64,000 nt of DNA from Paenibacillus anaericanus (GCF_003994475.1 NZ_RZNY01000018.1:34042-98041), one strand, 5' to 3'. Shown: positions 8,435 to 20,097, counted from the first letter of the stretch. Notes: generated by a model not told the origin, from the letters alone. A program made the numbers and translations.

Positions 8435-11400
8435 ATTTCAATCCACGCATCTCCGAGGGATGCGACTAGATCTGCGAACACACGAGTTGTACACACAGAA
8501 AAGTTTCAATCCATACATCCGCGAGGGATGCGACGATAAACGTGGTGTTGCTGTGGTGTATGGAGATGCATTTCAATCCACGCATCCGCGAAGGATGCGA
8601 CTGCGCTCTCCGCTCGTGTTAATTCACCTTTAGGACGATTTCAATCCACGCAACCTCGAGGGATGCGACACTAATAGGGTGGTTTGCTCTATGGAGTATA
8701 CTAATTTCAATCCACGCATCCGCGAGGGATGCGACTAGCTTCCCAATCGATTGCTTCAGTAGTGCTAGAATTTCAATCCACGCATCCGAGAGGGATGCGA
8801 CTTATATCGTCTGGTGTTTTACGTTCTGGTAATGATTTCAATCCACGCATCCGCGAGGGATGCGACTTTCTAATCGGTATGTTCTTGGTACTCGATAAAG
8901 GATTTCAATCCACGCATCCGCGAGGGATGCGACTCAAATGAGATTATCGGATTGATAAGAAATGCTGATTTCAATCCACGCATCCGCGAGGGATGCGACT
9001 AAAAAGGAAGGTTATTTTGTCGAAACGCATGATAATTTCAATCCACGCATCCGCGAGGGATGCGACGGAAAATCCAAACATCTCCTTTCAAGGAAATGAC
9101 GATTTCAATCCACGCATCCGCGAGGGATGCGACTCCAATGAGTTTTTATAAGGAGTTGGTTAAAAAATTTCAATCCACGCATCCGCGAGGGATGCGACTG
9201 ACGCAACGGCGGTCGCTGGGGATATGTTAGTAGATTTCAATCCACGCATCCGCGAGGGATGCGACGGATACTATGTTCCTGGTTGTTGTCTATAACCCGA
9301 TTTCAATCCACGCATCCGCGAGGGATGCGACTTTTATGTTTTTCCGACTCTAGGCAAGCTGATATATTTCAATCCACGCATCCGCGAGGGATGCGACGTC
9401 TGTATCATGTCGTGAGGGTCTTTCTTGCTTGCATATTTCAATCCACGCATCCGCGAGGGATGCGACTCGTAACGTTGGAAAGCTCAAAGCAAAGCATATA
9501 AATTTCAATCCACGCATCCGCGAGGGATGCGACTTGTCGCATTAGCACAGTTAAGCCGAAGCGTAATTTCAATCCACGCATCCGCGAGGGATGCGACACT
9601 TGTTGTTTCCCTCCTCTGTTATTCCTGCAAAATTTCAATCCACGCATCCGCGAGGGATGCGACGATATTCAGCGCCACGGTCAAAAGCTTCGACAGAATT
9701 TCAATCCACGCATCCGCGAGGGATGCGACTTGGAATTCATCCGACCGACAAGTCCAGATTTTCCCATTTCAATCCACGCATCCGCGAGGGATGCGACGCA
9801 ATTACAGCGGTTATTACTTTTTGGTTTATAAATTTCAATCCACGCATCCGCGAGGGATGCGACCTTGATACTTATTAATTCGCTCGGCTACTCTAGATTT
9901 CAATCCACGCATCCGCGAGGGATGCGACAGCACTGGCATTACAGCAAGCGGGATACGCAGGAATTTCAATCCACGCATCCGCGAGGGATGCGACCTAATT
10001 GTTTAGCGGCTTTTGCCTGCGAACCATAATTTCAATCCACGCATCCGCGAGGGATGCGACTTAACATCATCTAGCACCACTCCCCCACTTGTGATTTCAA
10101 TCCACGCATCCGCGAGGGATGCGACTGAATTTGTTTGATACTTTGGCGGCACTGCCTAATATTTCAATCCACGCATCCGCGAGGGATGCGACCGGACTTA
10201 GCCCTAGACGCTCATAACTTTTTCGATTTCAATCCACGCATCCGCGAGGGATGCGACGATAATTCAATCAGCGCATCCCATACGGAATCTTATTTCAATC
10301 CACGCATCCGCGAGGGATGCGACGTATTTATACTGAATTACATGTTCATGGTAATAGTATTTCAATCCACGCATCCGCGAGGGATGCGACGGGTTCTATC
10401 TAGTAATTTACTTGATGGTACTATTTATTTCAATCCACGCATCCGCGAGGGATGCGACAAAGTTGGTGTGATTGGCACTGTAATTACAAAAATTTCAATC
10501 CACGCATCCGCGAGGGATGCGACGCCCCGGCTCCTACAAAAGATGTAGCCCGTTGTTATTTCAATCCACGCATCCGCGAGGGATGCGACGTTTGATAGGT
10601 TTGTCCTATAAGTGAGATTCGTGTCATTTCAATCCACGCATCCGCGAGGGATGCGACTGACACTAGCTCGATTTGCACTTCGTCTTTCGATATTTCAATC
10701 CACGCATCCGCGAGGGATGCGACTTTCTTCTTCTAATTCTTCTGCATAATCTTGATAAAATTTCAATCCACGCATCCGCGAGGGATGCGACGTTCCTAAT
10801 CCTTTATATGATTTCACTCCTCATGAATTTCAATCCACGCATCCGCGAGGGATGCGACCAAAGATTAAATTTGCAATAGATAGGAGATTGAATTTCAATC
10901 CACGCATCCGCGAGGGATGCGACGCGCATAAGGATGATTTGCAATACTTCATTACTATTTCAATCCACGCATCCGCGAGGGATGCGACCTCGACTAACAA
11001 TATGGTCGAACTTTATCAGGACATTTCAATCCACGCATCCGCGAGGGATGCGACCGGAAATACCTTACTGGGTAGTGGTTCGTTTTTGATTTCAATCCAC
11101 GCATCCGCGAGGGATGCGACCGAAGGTGATATCATTAAACAAACCTACCACAAAATTTCAATCCACGCATCCGCGAGGGATGCGACCGAATCTGATGAAG
11201 AACCCCCTTTCAATAGAATTATTTCAATCCACGCATCCGCGAGGGATGCGACGTCATTTTCTTATAAGCCAGCTTCACGGCATACAGATTTCAATCCACG
11301 CATCCGCGAGGGATGCGACTCAGACAATTACGACCGCATAAGGGGTCCAGCTATTTCAATCCACGCATCCGCGAGGGATGCGACTTATGTATTATCCCTA

Positions 11401-11784
11401 ACGTATAAATTATCTGATCGATTTCAATCCACGCATCCGCGAGGGATGCGACATCTAGGAAGCGAAGTCATACTGGCAGGATAGGAAATTTCAATCCACG
11501 CATCCGCGAGGGATGCGACGGACAGTTAGAGCCGGGGAGCTAGGGGCGATTATATTTCAATCCACGCATCCGCGAGGGATGCGACCTAGAGTGGGTAAAT
11601 GACAACTGGGAAATGGAGAGATTTCAATCCACGCATCCGCGAGGGATGCGACCGCGATGAGCAAAAGGGTTAAATATACGTACCTTATTTCAATCCACGC
11701 ATCCGCGAGGGATGCGACCGAAACATATTGATTGCCCGTTGTAGTCTCCCATATTTCAATCCACGCATCCGCGAGGGATGCGAC
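8435..11784 (-). CRISPR. CRISPR array 1, type I-C, 51 repeats and 50 spacers
   Basis: 51 copies of a 32-bp repeat are spaced about every 66 bp, with unique 32-37 bp spacers. In the transcribed (reverse) direction the repeat starts GTCGCATCCCTCGCGGATGC and ends GTGGATTGAAAT, the type I-C pattern. CGCATCC pairs with GGATGCG to form the crRNA hairpin. The repeats at 8435, 8503, 8570, 8638 and 8770 carry substitutions, which marks the left end as the old trailer end. The leader is on the right, next to cas2. All spacers differ from one another. Six-frame ORFs over the array are artefacts of the repeat having no stop codon in several frames. Confidence 0.98.
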
Positions 11785-11931
11785 TCCGATTTTCTAGTAA
11801 TTTAACCTAGAAATCAGCCTTCCCTAACCAAAACATCATTTAAATTATACATTTTTTTCTTTATTTGGATGTATTGCATGGTTTTCTCGGTGCGAATGTC
11901 CCGGGAAATTCATGTTCGCTTTGGATTCGCA
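11785..11931 (-). promoter_or_regulatory. Leader of CRISPR array 1
   Basis: AT-rich segment between the newest repeat and the cas2 stop codon. Read leftwards it has a TATAAT -10 box (11844-11849). At its far end is an inverted repeat, GGTGCGAAT (11889-11897) facing ATTCGCAC (11925-11932), whose last base touches the cas2 stop codon. The same palindrome with similar interior is present at 24076-24120 in the leader of array 2. It is likely to hold the pre-crRNA promoter and a site for Cas1-Cas2 integration. Confidence 0.75.
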
Positions 11932-12222
11932 CTACAAAATTAAAGGCCCTTCCAAATCAAGGGAGGCTTTAATGCCAATGTGCTCAACTTTGTTTCTGTA
12001 ATTGTTGCCAAGTTGATAGAATCTAAGACTGTCCTGATTCTGGTCAATTACATCTTCAAGCTTCATTTTTAATACAGCGAATTGGGTCGAATCAACAATA
12101 CATTCAAACACGGAGTTTTGGACGCGTTGACCGTGATTCTGACATATTTTTGATACATTACGTAATCTTCTCTGCCCTTCACTATCCATCGTACTTACAT
12201 CATATGTAACTATTATCAGCAT
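11932..12222 (-). CDS. cas2: CRISPR-associated endonuclease Cas2 (type I-C)
   Basis: 96 residues from the ATG at 12222, which is preceded by AGGTG with 6-base spacing. A GTG three codons further upstream abuts the cas1 stop but lacks a site of its own. The N-terminus MLIIVTYDV is the ferredoxin-like Cas2 start with the conserved Asp of the first strand. The C-terminus VEHIGIKASLDLEGPLIL is typical of type I-C Cas2. Cas2 forms the spacer-integration complex with Cas1. It is the last cas gene, and its stop codon touches the leader palindrome of array 1. Confidence 0.95.
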   Translation of the reverse strand: MLIIVTYDVSTMDSEGQRRLRNVSKICQNHGQRVQNSVFECIVDSTQFAVLKMKLEDVIDQNQDSLRFYQLGNNYRNKVEHIGIKASLDLEGPLIL

Positions 12223-12231
12223 TAGCTGCAC

Positions 12232-13263
12232 CTACTTCCATAGGAATGGAGGGTACTCATCCAGATCATTTCGCAAATACCGTGCTAATAGTAAGGCTTG
12301 AACATGCGGTACTAATCCCCAAGATATTTTCTCGGCTAAATACGGGTGTGTAATCTTCTCTTGCTTCTTATTTTGCCACGCACCCAGGAATTTCTTTCTG
12401 GCTTCATCCGTCATGATCACGGCTCCATTTTCCTTACGAACGAAATCTTCTGGATTGACTATTCTTTTATTAATCAGCGACAACACAAATCTGTCTGCAA
12501 ACACCCCACGCAATTCCTCCATGACATCTAAAGCGAGCGATGCCCGCCCGGGACGATCTCGATGCAAAAATCCTATGTATGCATCTAACCCAACTCCCTC
12601 TAAAGCAGATGTCATGTCATTAGCCAGTAGTGTATAGGCAAGCGACAGCATGGCGTTCACAGGATCTAATGGTGGTCTGCGGGAACGAGAGCGAAAAAAA
12701 AAGTCGTCTTTCTGCTGTAAAATCATTTGGTCAAACAGTTTATTATAGCTTAAGGCAGCCTGTCCCTCTAATCCCCTTAACCGCTCCAAATCCTCACATT
12801 CTCTTATATCTGCCATAATAGAAGATAGGTGCAAAGACACTTCCTTAAACCCTGTAATATCTATACGTAGTGGATAATCTCTAGTCATTCTTTCAATCAT
12901 CCATTTATGGTTATAAATCTTACCTATAATAAAATTCCGGGCAATTCTTGCTGATAGCTCTTCATCTTCAGATGCAAGAGACTGTTTCTTCCTTAGAACT
13001 ACATTCCCCTTACTGGAACCAATAACTCTGGCAAGGAACCTCCCGTTCATCGTTAAGAAGACAATGGAAATATTCCTCTCCGCACAATATCCCATTAACG
13101 CTGGGCTTGCCCCTGTATAACCAAAGGTCACAATAGATTCCAGATTATGAAGAGGTAATCTACCTAACTTCTCCTGTTCCTTAAGTAGGACAACATTGTC
13201 CCCATCTAGCGATAAATAAACATCGGGTTGAGTAACAAATAGTGTATTCAGAAGTTTTTTCAT
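12232..13263 (-). CDS. cas1: CRISPR-associated endonuclease/integrase Cas1 (type I-C)
   Basis: 343 residues, the usual length for the I-C branch. It overlaps the end of cas4 by 4 bp (ATGA). The metal-binding triad is visible as Glu166 (GLEGQAALSY), His234 (GFLHRDRPGR) and Asp246 (LALDVMEELR). The N-terminal beta domain (LNTLFVTQPDVYLSLDGDNV) and the helical C-terminal domain look complete. Cas1 catalyses insertion of new spacers at the leader end of the arrays, with Cas2 and probably Cas4 selecting PAM-bearing fragments. Confidence 0.97.
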   Translation of the reverse strand: MKKLLNTLFVTQPDVYLSLDGDNVVLLKEQEKLGRLPLHNLESIVTFGYTGASPALMGYCAERNISIVFLTMNGRFLARVIGSSKGNVVLRKKQSLASEDEELSARIARNFIIGKIYNHKWMIERMTRDYPLRIDITGFKEVSLHLSSIMADIRECEDLERLRGLEGQAALSYNKLFDQMILQQKDDFFFRSRSRRPPLDPVNAMLSLAYTLLANDMTSALEGVGLDAYIGFLHRDRPGRASLALDVMEELRGVFADRFVLSLINKRIVNPEDFVRKENGAVIMTDEARKKFLGAWQNKKQEKITHPYLAEKISWGLVPHVQALLLARYLRNDLDEYPPFLWK

Positions 13264-13919
13264 TCCCCAATTTTCCCTTCGATATAACTTTTCACAGTTC
13301 GTTTATTCATGAGTTCAGGTAAACATATCGAATGAAGGGAGCAACTGTTGCAAAAGGAACCTGTTTTCACTTTAGGAGTAAATTTCCGGCTGTAATAATC
13401 TTGCATTTCTGAAACGACTAATCTCACTTTACTTTTAATCTCAGCAGTCAGTGGCACTTCGACTCGATGTTTAATTTCATTATAGAACATATAACCCGTG
13501 TTTATTTCACACAGAAGCATTTCCTCCAAACATAAAGCTTGAGCTGTTAGCTGTAAAAGATCAGCATCATCCATCTTAGGTTTTCCCCGTTTGTATTCAA
13601 CTGGATATGGCATATACTTTCCCTCAGCTCCACTGATTTCAACACCACTGTTATCTCTGATAAACTCAACCACATCACAAATACCTGTTATTTTCAGGTC
13701 ATTAGATTTGACAGGCATGGCACGTACGATGAGTTTATCACCCCGTTTCTCTCTAACAAATGGCTGATCCGCCTTACGATGTAAATACTGACCTTCAACA
13801 GTTCTAACGTTCTCCTCCCACTGCTGTTCAATATGAATAAGTGCCCACTGTCGCCTACAAAATTGAAAATGTTGAATCCCAGACAACATTAAATAATCAT
13901 CGTCTTCACTACAGGCCAT
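13260..13919 (-). CDS. cas4: CRISPR-associated exonuclease Cas4
   Basis: 219 residues, RecB-like nuclease. The iron-sulfur cysteines are Cys21 (FQFCRRQWALIH) and Cys190/Cys193/Cys199 (CNSCSLHSIC). Nuclease motifs include the EYKRGKP region and the LLQLTAQALCLE helix (QxxxY-like, with Leu at the usual Tyr position). It overlaps cas7 by 11 bp and cas1 by 4 bp, so translation is coupled. In type I-C systems Cas4 trims prespacers and helps Cas1-Cas2 choose PAM and orientation. Confidence 0.95.
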   Translation of the reverse strand: MACSEDDDYLMLSGIQHFQFCRRQWALIHIEQQWEENVRTVEGQYLHRKADQPFVREKRGDKLIVRAMPVKSNDLKITGICDVVEFIRDNSGVEISGAEGKYMPYPVEYKRGKPKMDDADLLQLTAQALCLEEMLLCEINTGYMFYNEIKHRVEVPLTAEIKSKVRLVVSEMQDYYSRKFTPKVKTGSFCNSCSLHSICLPELMNKRTVKSYIEGKIGE

Positions 13920-14772
13920 CTATGATCTCAACCTTTAATCCTTCCAATTCATTCAATTCTATAGAATAATCATCAATGGTTTTGGGCTCTTCGACACGTG
14001 ATTTTATCGTTAGTGAGCGATGTACTTTGGCGGAAGAATATTGACCCAGCTTAGAAGAATGCTCCCACCAATATACTTTATGAATTTCCATACTTCCATC
14101 GGGTCTTGCGGCAGAGGAATCATTTTCAAATAGTGTTACAAGCGCTTGCTTAATCTTGTCCGCATCTTCGTATGTAAACCCGGTTTTCTCCGCTAATTGA
14201 GTATTGATGCTCCCATAAATAACATAAAGTCCATAATCCACACGATGTTTCATTCCCATCGTATCCGAGCCTCTGTCCTTGCCCGGTTCCGAGTTGACAC
14301 TCTTCGTGATTTGCATACTTGTAATATCAATCGGATTAACGCTGGTAGCCGTATGAATAGAGACTGGACCTCTTACACCAACAGAGACACCTGCCCCTTT
14401 ATCAGCGCTTTTGAATGCAAACACCTGTCCAAAGCTGCGAACATCAATCCATTCCTGGCAAGCAACACTGGCGAATTCATCACTTGAGGCTGTTTTTGAC
14501 TTCAAAATTTTATTCAAATCAGCATTCGCATCTGCGCGCTCTCTTAAACTGTTAAATGCATCTACTTTACGATCATTGGATTGGACAAAAATAGATTCTC
14601 CCATGTCCTGCAGACGGTTTCTAATCTTCCGCTTAATCGCTACATCCGAAATCTCACCATGGCCGTCGTAATTCTGCCGTGGACGATTACCATTCAACGG
14701 ATCTCCATTGGGGTTAGCACTCTTTACGGATAATACGACAGCAAAATCAATCTTATGATCTAATGTTGACAT
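13909..14772 (-). CDS. cas7: Cascade backbone protein Cas7 (Csd2 family, type I-C)
   Basis: 287 residues from the ATG at 14772, which has GAGGAG 9 bases upstream; the site overlaps the end of cas8c. The early motif SVKSANPNGDPLNGNRPRQ is the hallmark of the Csd2/Cas7 family. SFGQVFAF, GVRGPVSIH and the KHRVDYGLYV block match RAMP-fold strands. Several copies of Cas7 coat the crRNA spacer in the surveillance complex. Confidence 0.95.
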   Translation of the reverse strand: MSTLDHKIDFAVVLSVKSANPNGDPLNGNRPRQNYDGHGEISDVAIKRKIRNRLQDMGESIFVQSNDRKVDAFNSLRERADANADLNKILKSKTASSDEFASVACQEWIDVRSFGQVFAFKSADKGAGVSVGVRGPVSIHTATSVNPIDITSMQITKSVNSEPGKDRGSDTMGMKHRVDYGLYVIYGSINTQLAEKTGFTYEDADKIKQALVTLFENDSSAARPDGSMEIHKVYWWEHSSKLGQYSSAKVHRSLTIKSRVEEPKTIDDYSIELNELEGLKVEIIDGL

Positions 14773-14777
14773 ATTAA

Positions 14778-16670
14778 TCACTCCTCATTAGATGCATTTA
14801 CTGCATCATTATTATTATTTTCTTTCTTTTGGTAGAGTTCGTGTCTTTGACTATAAAAACCTAACAAGTATTTTCCAGATAGAGGCTTGTTGCTGAAATC
14901 GTCGACTTTAAATTTGGATGCAACTTCATCAATAATTTTGGAAAGGTAGGTTGCTTTTGTACCTAACCGTGCCTGATACGGCTGCAAACTTCTTTGGATC
15001 GTCATCCAGGTTCTCTCGGGATGCATTGAAAAAGAATTCATATAACGAATCGCGTTGCTGGAACGCATCTCATCCCCTAATGCCCGTCTTTCCAATACAT
15101 CAGCAACCGCTAACAATCGTCCAAATAAATAATCGCGATCATCCGTTTCTGTATCTAACGCCAACTTTAATCCCTCCTGTCTATTAATTAAGGCACATGC
15201 GATGCTTAACGTCTTCTCCCATTCCCATTTTTCCATCGATACAGGGTTGGTTGCTCGGTGGATGGCACTATTTACAATATCTTGTGGAATCCTAATGTCA
15301 TCTACAATACATGGCAGCATCCGTTCCATTAGTCCCTTTACTATCTTCTCATTCGCCCGTGGCCCATAAGCTGCAAAAGCAATATCTTTCGTGGCTGGCG
15401 CACCGATAAATTGCACAAACTCCCCCTGATCATCTTTGCGATAACGATGCAGCCACACACAGGTTGAATGCCACTTCTCCAACTTGTCCAAATATAGATT
15501 CTTATCCATATTTCGATAGTGCAGCACGGCCATTCGTCCAGTTGTTGCTGAATCAAGAATCATAATATTAACGTCTGCCTTGGTAGACAGATCATTCCTA
15601 TAACCATCCAAGGCTTTGGAGACTTCATTCGCATACTCTTGGTTAGTGTAAGATTTCTTGGCAAGAATGATTGGTCTAGGATCAATCGCAAAAGTATCTA
15701 CGGTTGGATCAGGAATATCCAGAGCATCATTGCCCCATACCAAAAACACCCGTTGATCGGCAAATCTACCTTGGCGATTAATTAACCATTTAAGTGCATT
15801 GTGCGCCTTTTGAGACACTTCATAACTAATACTTGCAGCCTCGTTACTTGAATTAAACCGACCTCGATAGGTAAAGCCACTTGAATCATTTGCTGAAATT
15901 AACTTCGCCTTGTCTGCCGCATTACGAATCTTGTTTGCATGCTTATCCGTACTTGGCAGAGTTTGTCCTGTTACATAGCAAATGTCCTCATTACCTAGCA
16001 AATCCCGATAATACTGAATGAAAGAATTATACATCTCCTGATCCTTCCACACTTCAGTTAAAATATCGCTAGGCGAATAAACATTAAAACGTATAAAAGC
16101 ACTTTCCTGTCCACCTGCAACTGCGGCGAAAATAGGAGGTTTATCAGAATGTAGTAACTCGTATTTTTTATCCCATTTCTCAATTAGCCGATGGTCAGAA
16201 TCAATAAACAAGATGTTATGTTCTACTAAATCACGAATAAGTTGGCCTTTTTTCAAATAATTATAAATACTACGAACCTTCGAAGTACCATGTGGTGAGT
16301 TGGCCCATTCCCCTAATTGCTTAATGTAATGTATGAAAGATTCAGCATCCTCTCCTTCACCGCTATAAACAGTAAAATCACCAGCTACATAAACTAATTT
16401 GTCGTGCAAGGGATAAGGAGATATTACCTTACCTGCCCGACTCGCTGACTTCTCTGTACATGGAATTAATGTGCTCATATCGTTCTTGTCGATCACGAAA
16501 GCTGAATGAAATTCACCGTCTTCCGTAATTCCTACTTCAATATGAGCATTTTGCGTTGTATGAGAGACAGGCAGTAACGTGTACTCTTGACCGTTATATT
16601 TTTGTTCAATGATACCAACTCTATCCAGATTGGACTCATAAGTCTCGTATAAATTTAATAGCCAGCTCAT
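14778..16670 (-). CDS. cas8c: Cascade large subunit Cas8c (Csd1 family, type I-C)
   Basis: 630 residues, within the usual size of the family. The start overlaps the cas5 stop by 4 bp (ATGA). The opening [19 protein letters not shown] and the C-terminal helical part ([20 protein letters not shown], then [17 protein letters not shown]) are characteristic of Csd1/Cas8c. The protein recognises the PAM and recruits Cas3. In several type I-C systems an internal start within cas8c yields a small Cas11c subunit from its C-terminal part. I did not pin down such a start here. Confidence 0.95.
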   Translation of the reverse strand: MSWLLNLYETYESNLDRVGIIEQKYNGQEYTLLPVSHTTQNAHIEVGITEDGEFHSAFVIDKNDMSTLIPCTEKSASRAGKVISPYPLHDKLVYVAGDFTVYSGEGEDAESFIHYIKQLGEWANSPHGTSKVRSIYNYLKKGQLIRDLVEHNILFIDSDHRLIEKWDKKYELLHSDKPPIFAAVAGGQESAFIRFNVYSPSDILTEVWKDQEMYNSFIQYYRDLLGNEDICYVTGQTLPSTDKHANKIRNAADKAKLISANDSSGFTYRGRFNSSNEAASISYEVSQKAHNALKWLINRQGRFADQRVFLVWGNDALDIPDPTVDTFAIDPRPIILAKKSYTNQEYANEVSKALDGYRNDLSTKADVNIMILDSATTGRMAVLHYRNMDKNLYLDKLEKWHSTCVWLHRYRKDDQGEFVQFIGAPATKDIAFAAYGPRANEKIVKGLMERMLPCIVDDIRIPQDIVNSAIHRATNPVSMEKWEWEKTLSIACALINRQEGLKLALDTETDDRDYLFGRLLAVADVLERRALGDEMRSSNAIRYMNSFSMHPERTWMTIQRSLQPYQARLGTKATYLSKIIDEVASKFKVDDFSNKPLSGKYLLGFYSQRHELYQKKENNNNDAVNASNEE

Positions 16671-17389
16671 AGATCCCCACCCCCTTCCATTTGGGCATAT
16701 AGCTCATCTACTGATTCTACATTGGTTTGGTCAAAATGCTTCGGTTTCATATCATCCGCTGCTTTACGAATCTGCGTACATTCATCGGGACGTATAAACT
16801 CGATCACACCATCTCTCATGACGGGACTCCATAGACGCACTTCCATTTGATCCCGTCCCGTTTCATCCGGATAACTGATGCCATGCACCATATTACCGAG
16901 ATGTATATCACCATAATCATCGTAAAATCCCTTACCTTCCCCAAATACACAGGGCTCCACATAACCCTGACATTCCCGTGTTCCGAGGAAAATATCTCTT
17001 CGACCTCCGGCTTGAACACATCTCCGGAAAATATTATGATGCTTATTTTCGTTACGGTCATGCGCCAAATCCGGACGGTTCATGTTAAATTCAAAGTGAG
17101 CTGTCACCTGGTAACGAACATCTCTTAAATAAGTATAGTTAGCCAGCGTATTTCCCCCGCCGTACTCGATTGGACGAATGCCTTTGGATTCCATGCGGAT
17201 AGGTTTCATTACACGGATCTTGTCTACAATCATAATTAGTGTGGGTTTCCAATATATGGATTCCACTACACCTTTTAGTGCCTGATAGCTCGGCACCTGG
17301 TAAGAGAGTTTTTCCCCGCCCAGTTTGGTGAGAGGATCCGTGAACAGCGCATAGTTTCCTGTAATTTCAAACTCTACCGAATTTCTCAT
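16667..17389 (-). CDS. cas5c: crRNA-processing endoribonuclease Cas5 (Cas5d/Cas5c, type I-C)
   Basis: 240 residues with a strong AAAGGAGGTGAGACT site before the ATG. Type I-C lacks Cas6, and Cas5 cuts the repeat hairpin. Tyr46, Lys116 and His117 fall at the positions I recall for the catalytic residues of the Bacillus halodurans Cas5d enzyme (SIYWKPT and NENKHHNIF). The C-terminal part contains the [18 protein letters not shown] strand. The gene starts the Cascade part of the operon, 53 bp downstream of cas3. It must process both repeat types, whose hairpins differ by one compensatory pair. Confidence 0.96.
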   Translation of the reverse strand: MRNSVEFEITGNYALFTDPLTKLGGEKLSYQVPSYQALKGVVESIYWKPTLIMIVDKIRVMKPIRMESKGIRPIEYGGGNTLANYTYLRDVRYQVTAHFEFNMNRPDLAHDRNENKHHNIFRRCVQAGGRRDIFLGTRECQGYVEPCVFGEGKGFYDDYGDIHLGNMVHGISYPDETGRDQMEVRLWSPVMRDGVIEFIRPDECTQIRKAADDMKPKHFDQTNVESVDELYAQMEGGGDL

Positions 17390-17442
17390 AGTCTCACCTC
17401 CTTTCTTGAGTTGTCTTTATCGTTTCCATAATGATCTAAATA

Positions 17443-19878
17443 CTAATACATACTCAAATCAAACCCACTCTCATTCTGAAGATCAAGACCAAATTCCTCA
17501 CTATAAGCTCCTTCTTTTAATACCAAGACATGTCCATCAAGACAGCTCTCCAATCCAGCGTTCTTATCCAATTGATCGTGTTCATATTTAAATAAATTAA
17601 TCGTATACTGTTGCGATCTACGTAATAATCGTGTTAGCTCTTCAATTCTGCGTTCACCATTCAGTTCTGCAATAATGTCCTTACCCTCATCCCCATATGG
17701 TACGATTACCGATGTTGTAAGATCATGAATTACACGAAAATGTTCAGCGGCTGTTCTATAGCTGTTCGCCAAGAATAAAGGAAGCCGCTCTTTATTCTTG
17801 GTAGAGTAGGCTTGAAAGTATGAATTATCAGCAATATTAGCTAACAATAAACTAGTCATCTTCGAGCCTAATTTAGGTATAGGGTAATCCAAGTCCGTTT
17901 TAAATTTAGAATAAAACTCTTTAAAATATTTCTCCATAGCTTGAATTGATAATATATGGCCGCCATGATATTGCTGATTATTTTTCAAATCAATAAGAAT
18001 CTTCTTAGATATTTCCTTGCCAACCTTAATTTCTCGTAAATGCTTAAGGTTTTCTTCGATATGATCTATTACATAAACCTGTTGTAATTCTTGCTCCCCA
18101 TGACGATTGCATCTGCCTGCAGCTTGCGCAATAGAATCTAGTCCGGCCAAAGAACGAACCACACATTCAAAACTGACATCTACTCCTGCCTCAATTAATT
18201 GTGTGCTGATACATATGATTTTATCGTCATTGTTTAAATGCTCTCTAATTTTTTGCAAAAGATCGTTCCGATGCGCAGCACACATAGATGTACTGAGATG
18301 ATAGATAGGGACATCGCTTCCAGCCATGTTTAATTGCATTTGCTGATACAATCTTTTCACTACTGTCTTAGTATTTAAAATAACTAGCACACTTTGAACC
18401 TCATCTATTTTCTCCACAATAAAGTCACATAGCTTATCATTATTAAACCCTTCGTCTGTCGCCTGATCGATCACTTCCACACGTTTAAATGCTTCAATGA
18501 CATGATCCAGATTATCAATCATTTCAGCGTCTGTGTTAATCTTCAGCTTATGCTCAACAAAGTCTAAGGCCGGCTGCGTTGCAGTGCATAACACAATACC
18601 GGAATGACCAAAGGTCCGCAAAAAATTTAATGCTTCATTAAATAAAGAGACACATGAAACGGGTACCTTCTGCACTTCATCAAAGATGATAACCGATTCG
18701 CATAAGTTATGTAGACGTCGAATGTTCCTGCTTCCTTTGGCATAAAACACATTCAAAAACTGTACCATTGTAGTAAAAATAATCGGCGAATCCCAGTTAT
18801 CTTTGGCAAGCTTCAACTTTTGCTGTACGTTGACCACGCCATCCAAATGCTCATCATCATCACTCGTGTCCTCAACTACATTTGAGTGATGCTCCAAAAT
18901 ATTAGCGTCGTCCAGTAGAATCTTGCGTACTTCCGCTGCATTTTGCTCAATTATTGTTGTATAAGGAACGACATAAATAATATGTTTTTTGTGATATGTC
19001 TTGGCGTGCTTAAGTGCATATCTCAAGCTGGCCAAAGTTTTACCGCCGCCGGTTGGAATGGATAAAGTGTAGATGCCAGTTGGCCTCTCGGCACAATGGT
19101 CACACTGTCTAGACATCTCGCTTCTTAATAAATTAATAGGAGTTTGGGAACTACTTTGACCTGCAAAAGAATCAATCTTACTCATAAGCTTGTCATAATA
19201 AGAAGCAAAAAGCTGCTTATAATCAAGAGCCGGTTCATCAGCTTTATTTCCCTCAAATAGTCGGGTGTTTGTTCGATCGGCATCGATTAAAGCGCTGAAT
19301 ATAAACTTGGTTAAGAACATCAAATTTGTTTCAGAGCTCACGGAAGGTTCCTTATCTAAATAATTCCTCAACTCAGCAGCAGCCTCGTCTACATAATGAT
19401 GGAATTCATCTTTACTCATCACTAGTTCAAAAAACCTCTGTTCCGTCCATTTGTATTCCTTCAAGTCTTTGTCTCGAACTCGCTGTAAATAGTTCGACTC
19501 TAGTTCCGGGTTCAGAAAATCCTGGAGATAAGAGTGATGAGATATAATTGCATTTCCAACAACTTCAGATAATAACCCTTTGTCTCGATGGATATTTTCG
19601 ACATGGAATAATTTGTATAAAAACTTCCCACCTGCTGTTGAATGGTCAACACTCCCTCTTCGCGGAGGAGAATCCGGATTATTAACGGCCTCTATTATGT
19701 ACTCTCTGAACTCATCCGTATATTTCCCCATATCATGTAACATACCAGCCAAACCAGCAATGTGTTCGACCCCTATTTTCGCTCCATAGGATTCCGCTAA
19801 AAGCTTAACCCCTAGCAAATGTTCTTCCACAGTCTGGTACTGATGATCGCTCTCACGAATATGAGCCACATAATTCAT
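17443..19878 (-). CDS. cas3: CRISPR-associated nuclease-helicase Cas3
   Basis: 811 residues from the ATG at 19878, which has GGGGG 8-10 bases upstream; a start 7 codons earlier would cover that site. An N-terminal HD nuclease is visible (HDMGKYT with His48-Asp49, then SVDHSTAGGKF and NAIISHHSYL). It is followed by a superfamily 2 helicase: Walker A IPTGGGKT near residue 280, the DEAD-equivalent IIFDEVQKVP, CTATQP and the motif VI-like QAAGRCNRHG. Cas3 is recruited by Cascade to unwind and degrade the target. It is the first gene of the cas operon and lies just after the terminator of array 2. Confidence 0.97.
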   Translation of the reverse strand: MNYVAHIRESDHQYQTVEEHLLGVKLLAESYGAKIGVEHIAGLAGMLHDMGKYTDEFREYIIEAVNNPDSPPRRGSVDHSTAGGKFLYKLFHVENIHRDKGLLSEVVGNAIISHHSYLQDFLNPELESNYLQRVRDKDLKEYKWTEQRFFELVMSKDEFHHYVDEAAAELRNYLDKEPSVSSETNLMFLTKFIFSALIDADRTNTRLFEGNKADEPALDYKQLFASYYDKLMSKIDSFAGQSSSQTPINLLRSEMSRQCDHCAERPTGIYTLSIPTGGGKTLASLRYALKHAKTYHKKHIIYVVPYTTIIEQNAAEVRKILLDDANILEHHSNVVEDTSDDDEHLDGVVNVQQKLKLAKDNWDSPIIFTTMVQFLNVFYAKGSRNIRRLHNLCESVIIFDEVQKVPVSCVSLFNEALNFLRTFGHSGIVLCTATQPALDFVEHKLKINTDAEMIDNLDHVIEAFKRVEVIDQATDEGFNNDKLCDFIVEKIDEVQSVLVILNTKTVVKRLYQQMQLNMAGSDVPIYHLSTSMCAAHRNDLLQKIREHLNNDDKIICISTQLIEAGVDVSFECVVRSLAGLDSIAQAAGRCNRHGEQELQQVYVIDHIEENLKHLREIKVGKEISKKILIDLKNNQQYHGGHILSIQAMEKYFKEFYSKFKTDLDYPIPKLGSKMTSLLLANIADNSYFQAYSTKNKERLPLFLANSYRTAAEHFRVIHDLTTSVIVPYGDEGKDIIAELNGERRIEELTRLLRRSQQYTINLFKYEHDQLDKNAGLESCLDGHVLVLKEGAYSEEFGLDLQNESGFDLSMY

Positions 19879-20097
19879 TTCACTTTCCCCCTGCGACATA
19901 TTTTTACCCTAGTTATAAACATGATTCGACATACTTAATGAATCACCTTCCAAAATATTTATAAAATTGGTGATTCTAGGATATTGCCTCTTCGTAGCAT
20001 TTATCAAAGCGTGATTAAGATTATTAATCTCCGTGGTTACTAACTATTAGCTGATTTAAGCGATACTAAGGATCTAAATAAATTAAGGTAATATCTT
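19879..20097 (-). promoter_or_regulatory. Region upstream of cas3, probable cas operon promoter
   Basis: 219 bp of AT-rich DNA between the terminator that ends array 2 and the cas3 start. The promoter of the seven-gene cas operon should lie here because the terminator separates it from array 2. No -35/-10 pair stands out clearly enough to assign. Confidence 0.4.

Noticed and set aside
10258..10291. Spacer containing AATTCAATCAGCGCATCCCA, resembling part of the array repeat
   Set aside because: Only a short similarity to the repeat. Flanking repeats are intact and spacing is normal, so it is an ordinary spacer rather than a degenerate repeat.
8729..11484. Several open frames across CRISPR array 1 encoding repeats of FQSTHPRGMR, ISIHASARDAT or FNPRIREGCD
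   Set aside because: They are translations of the CRISPR repeat, which lacks stop codons in these frames. There are no ribosome sites, and the frames depend on spacer length.
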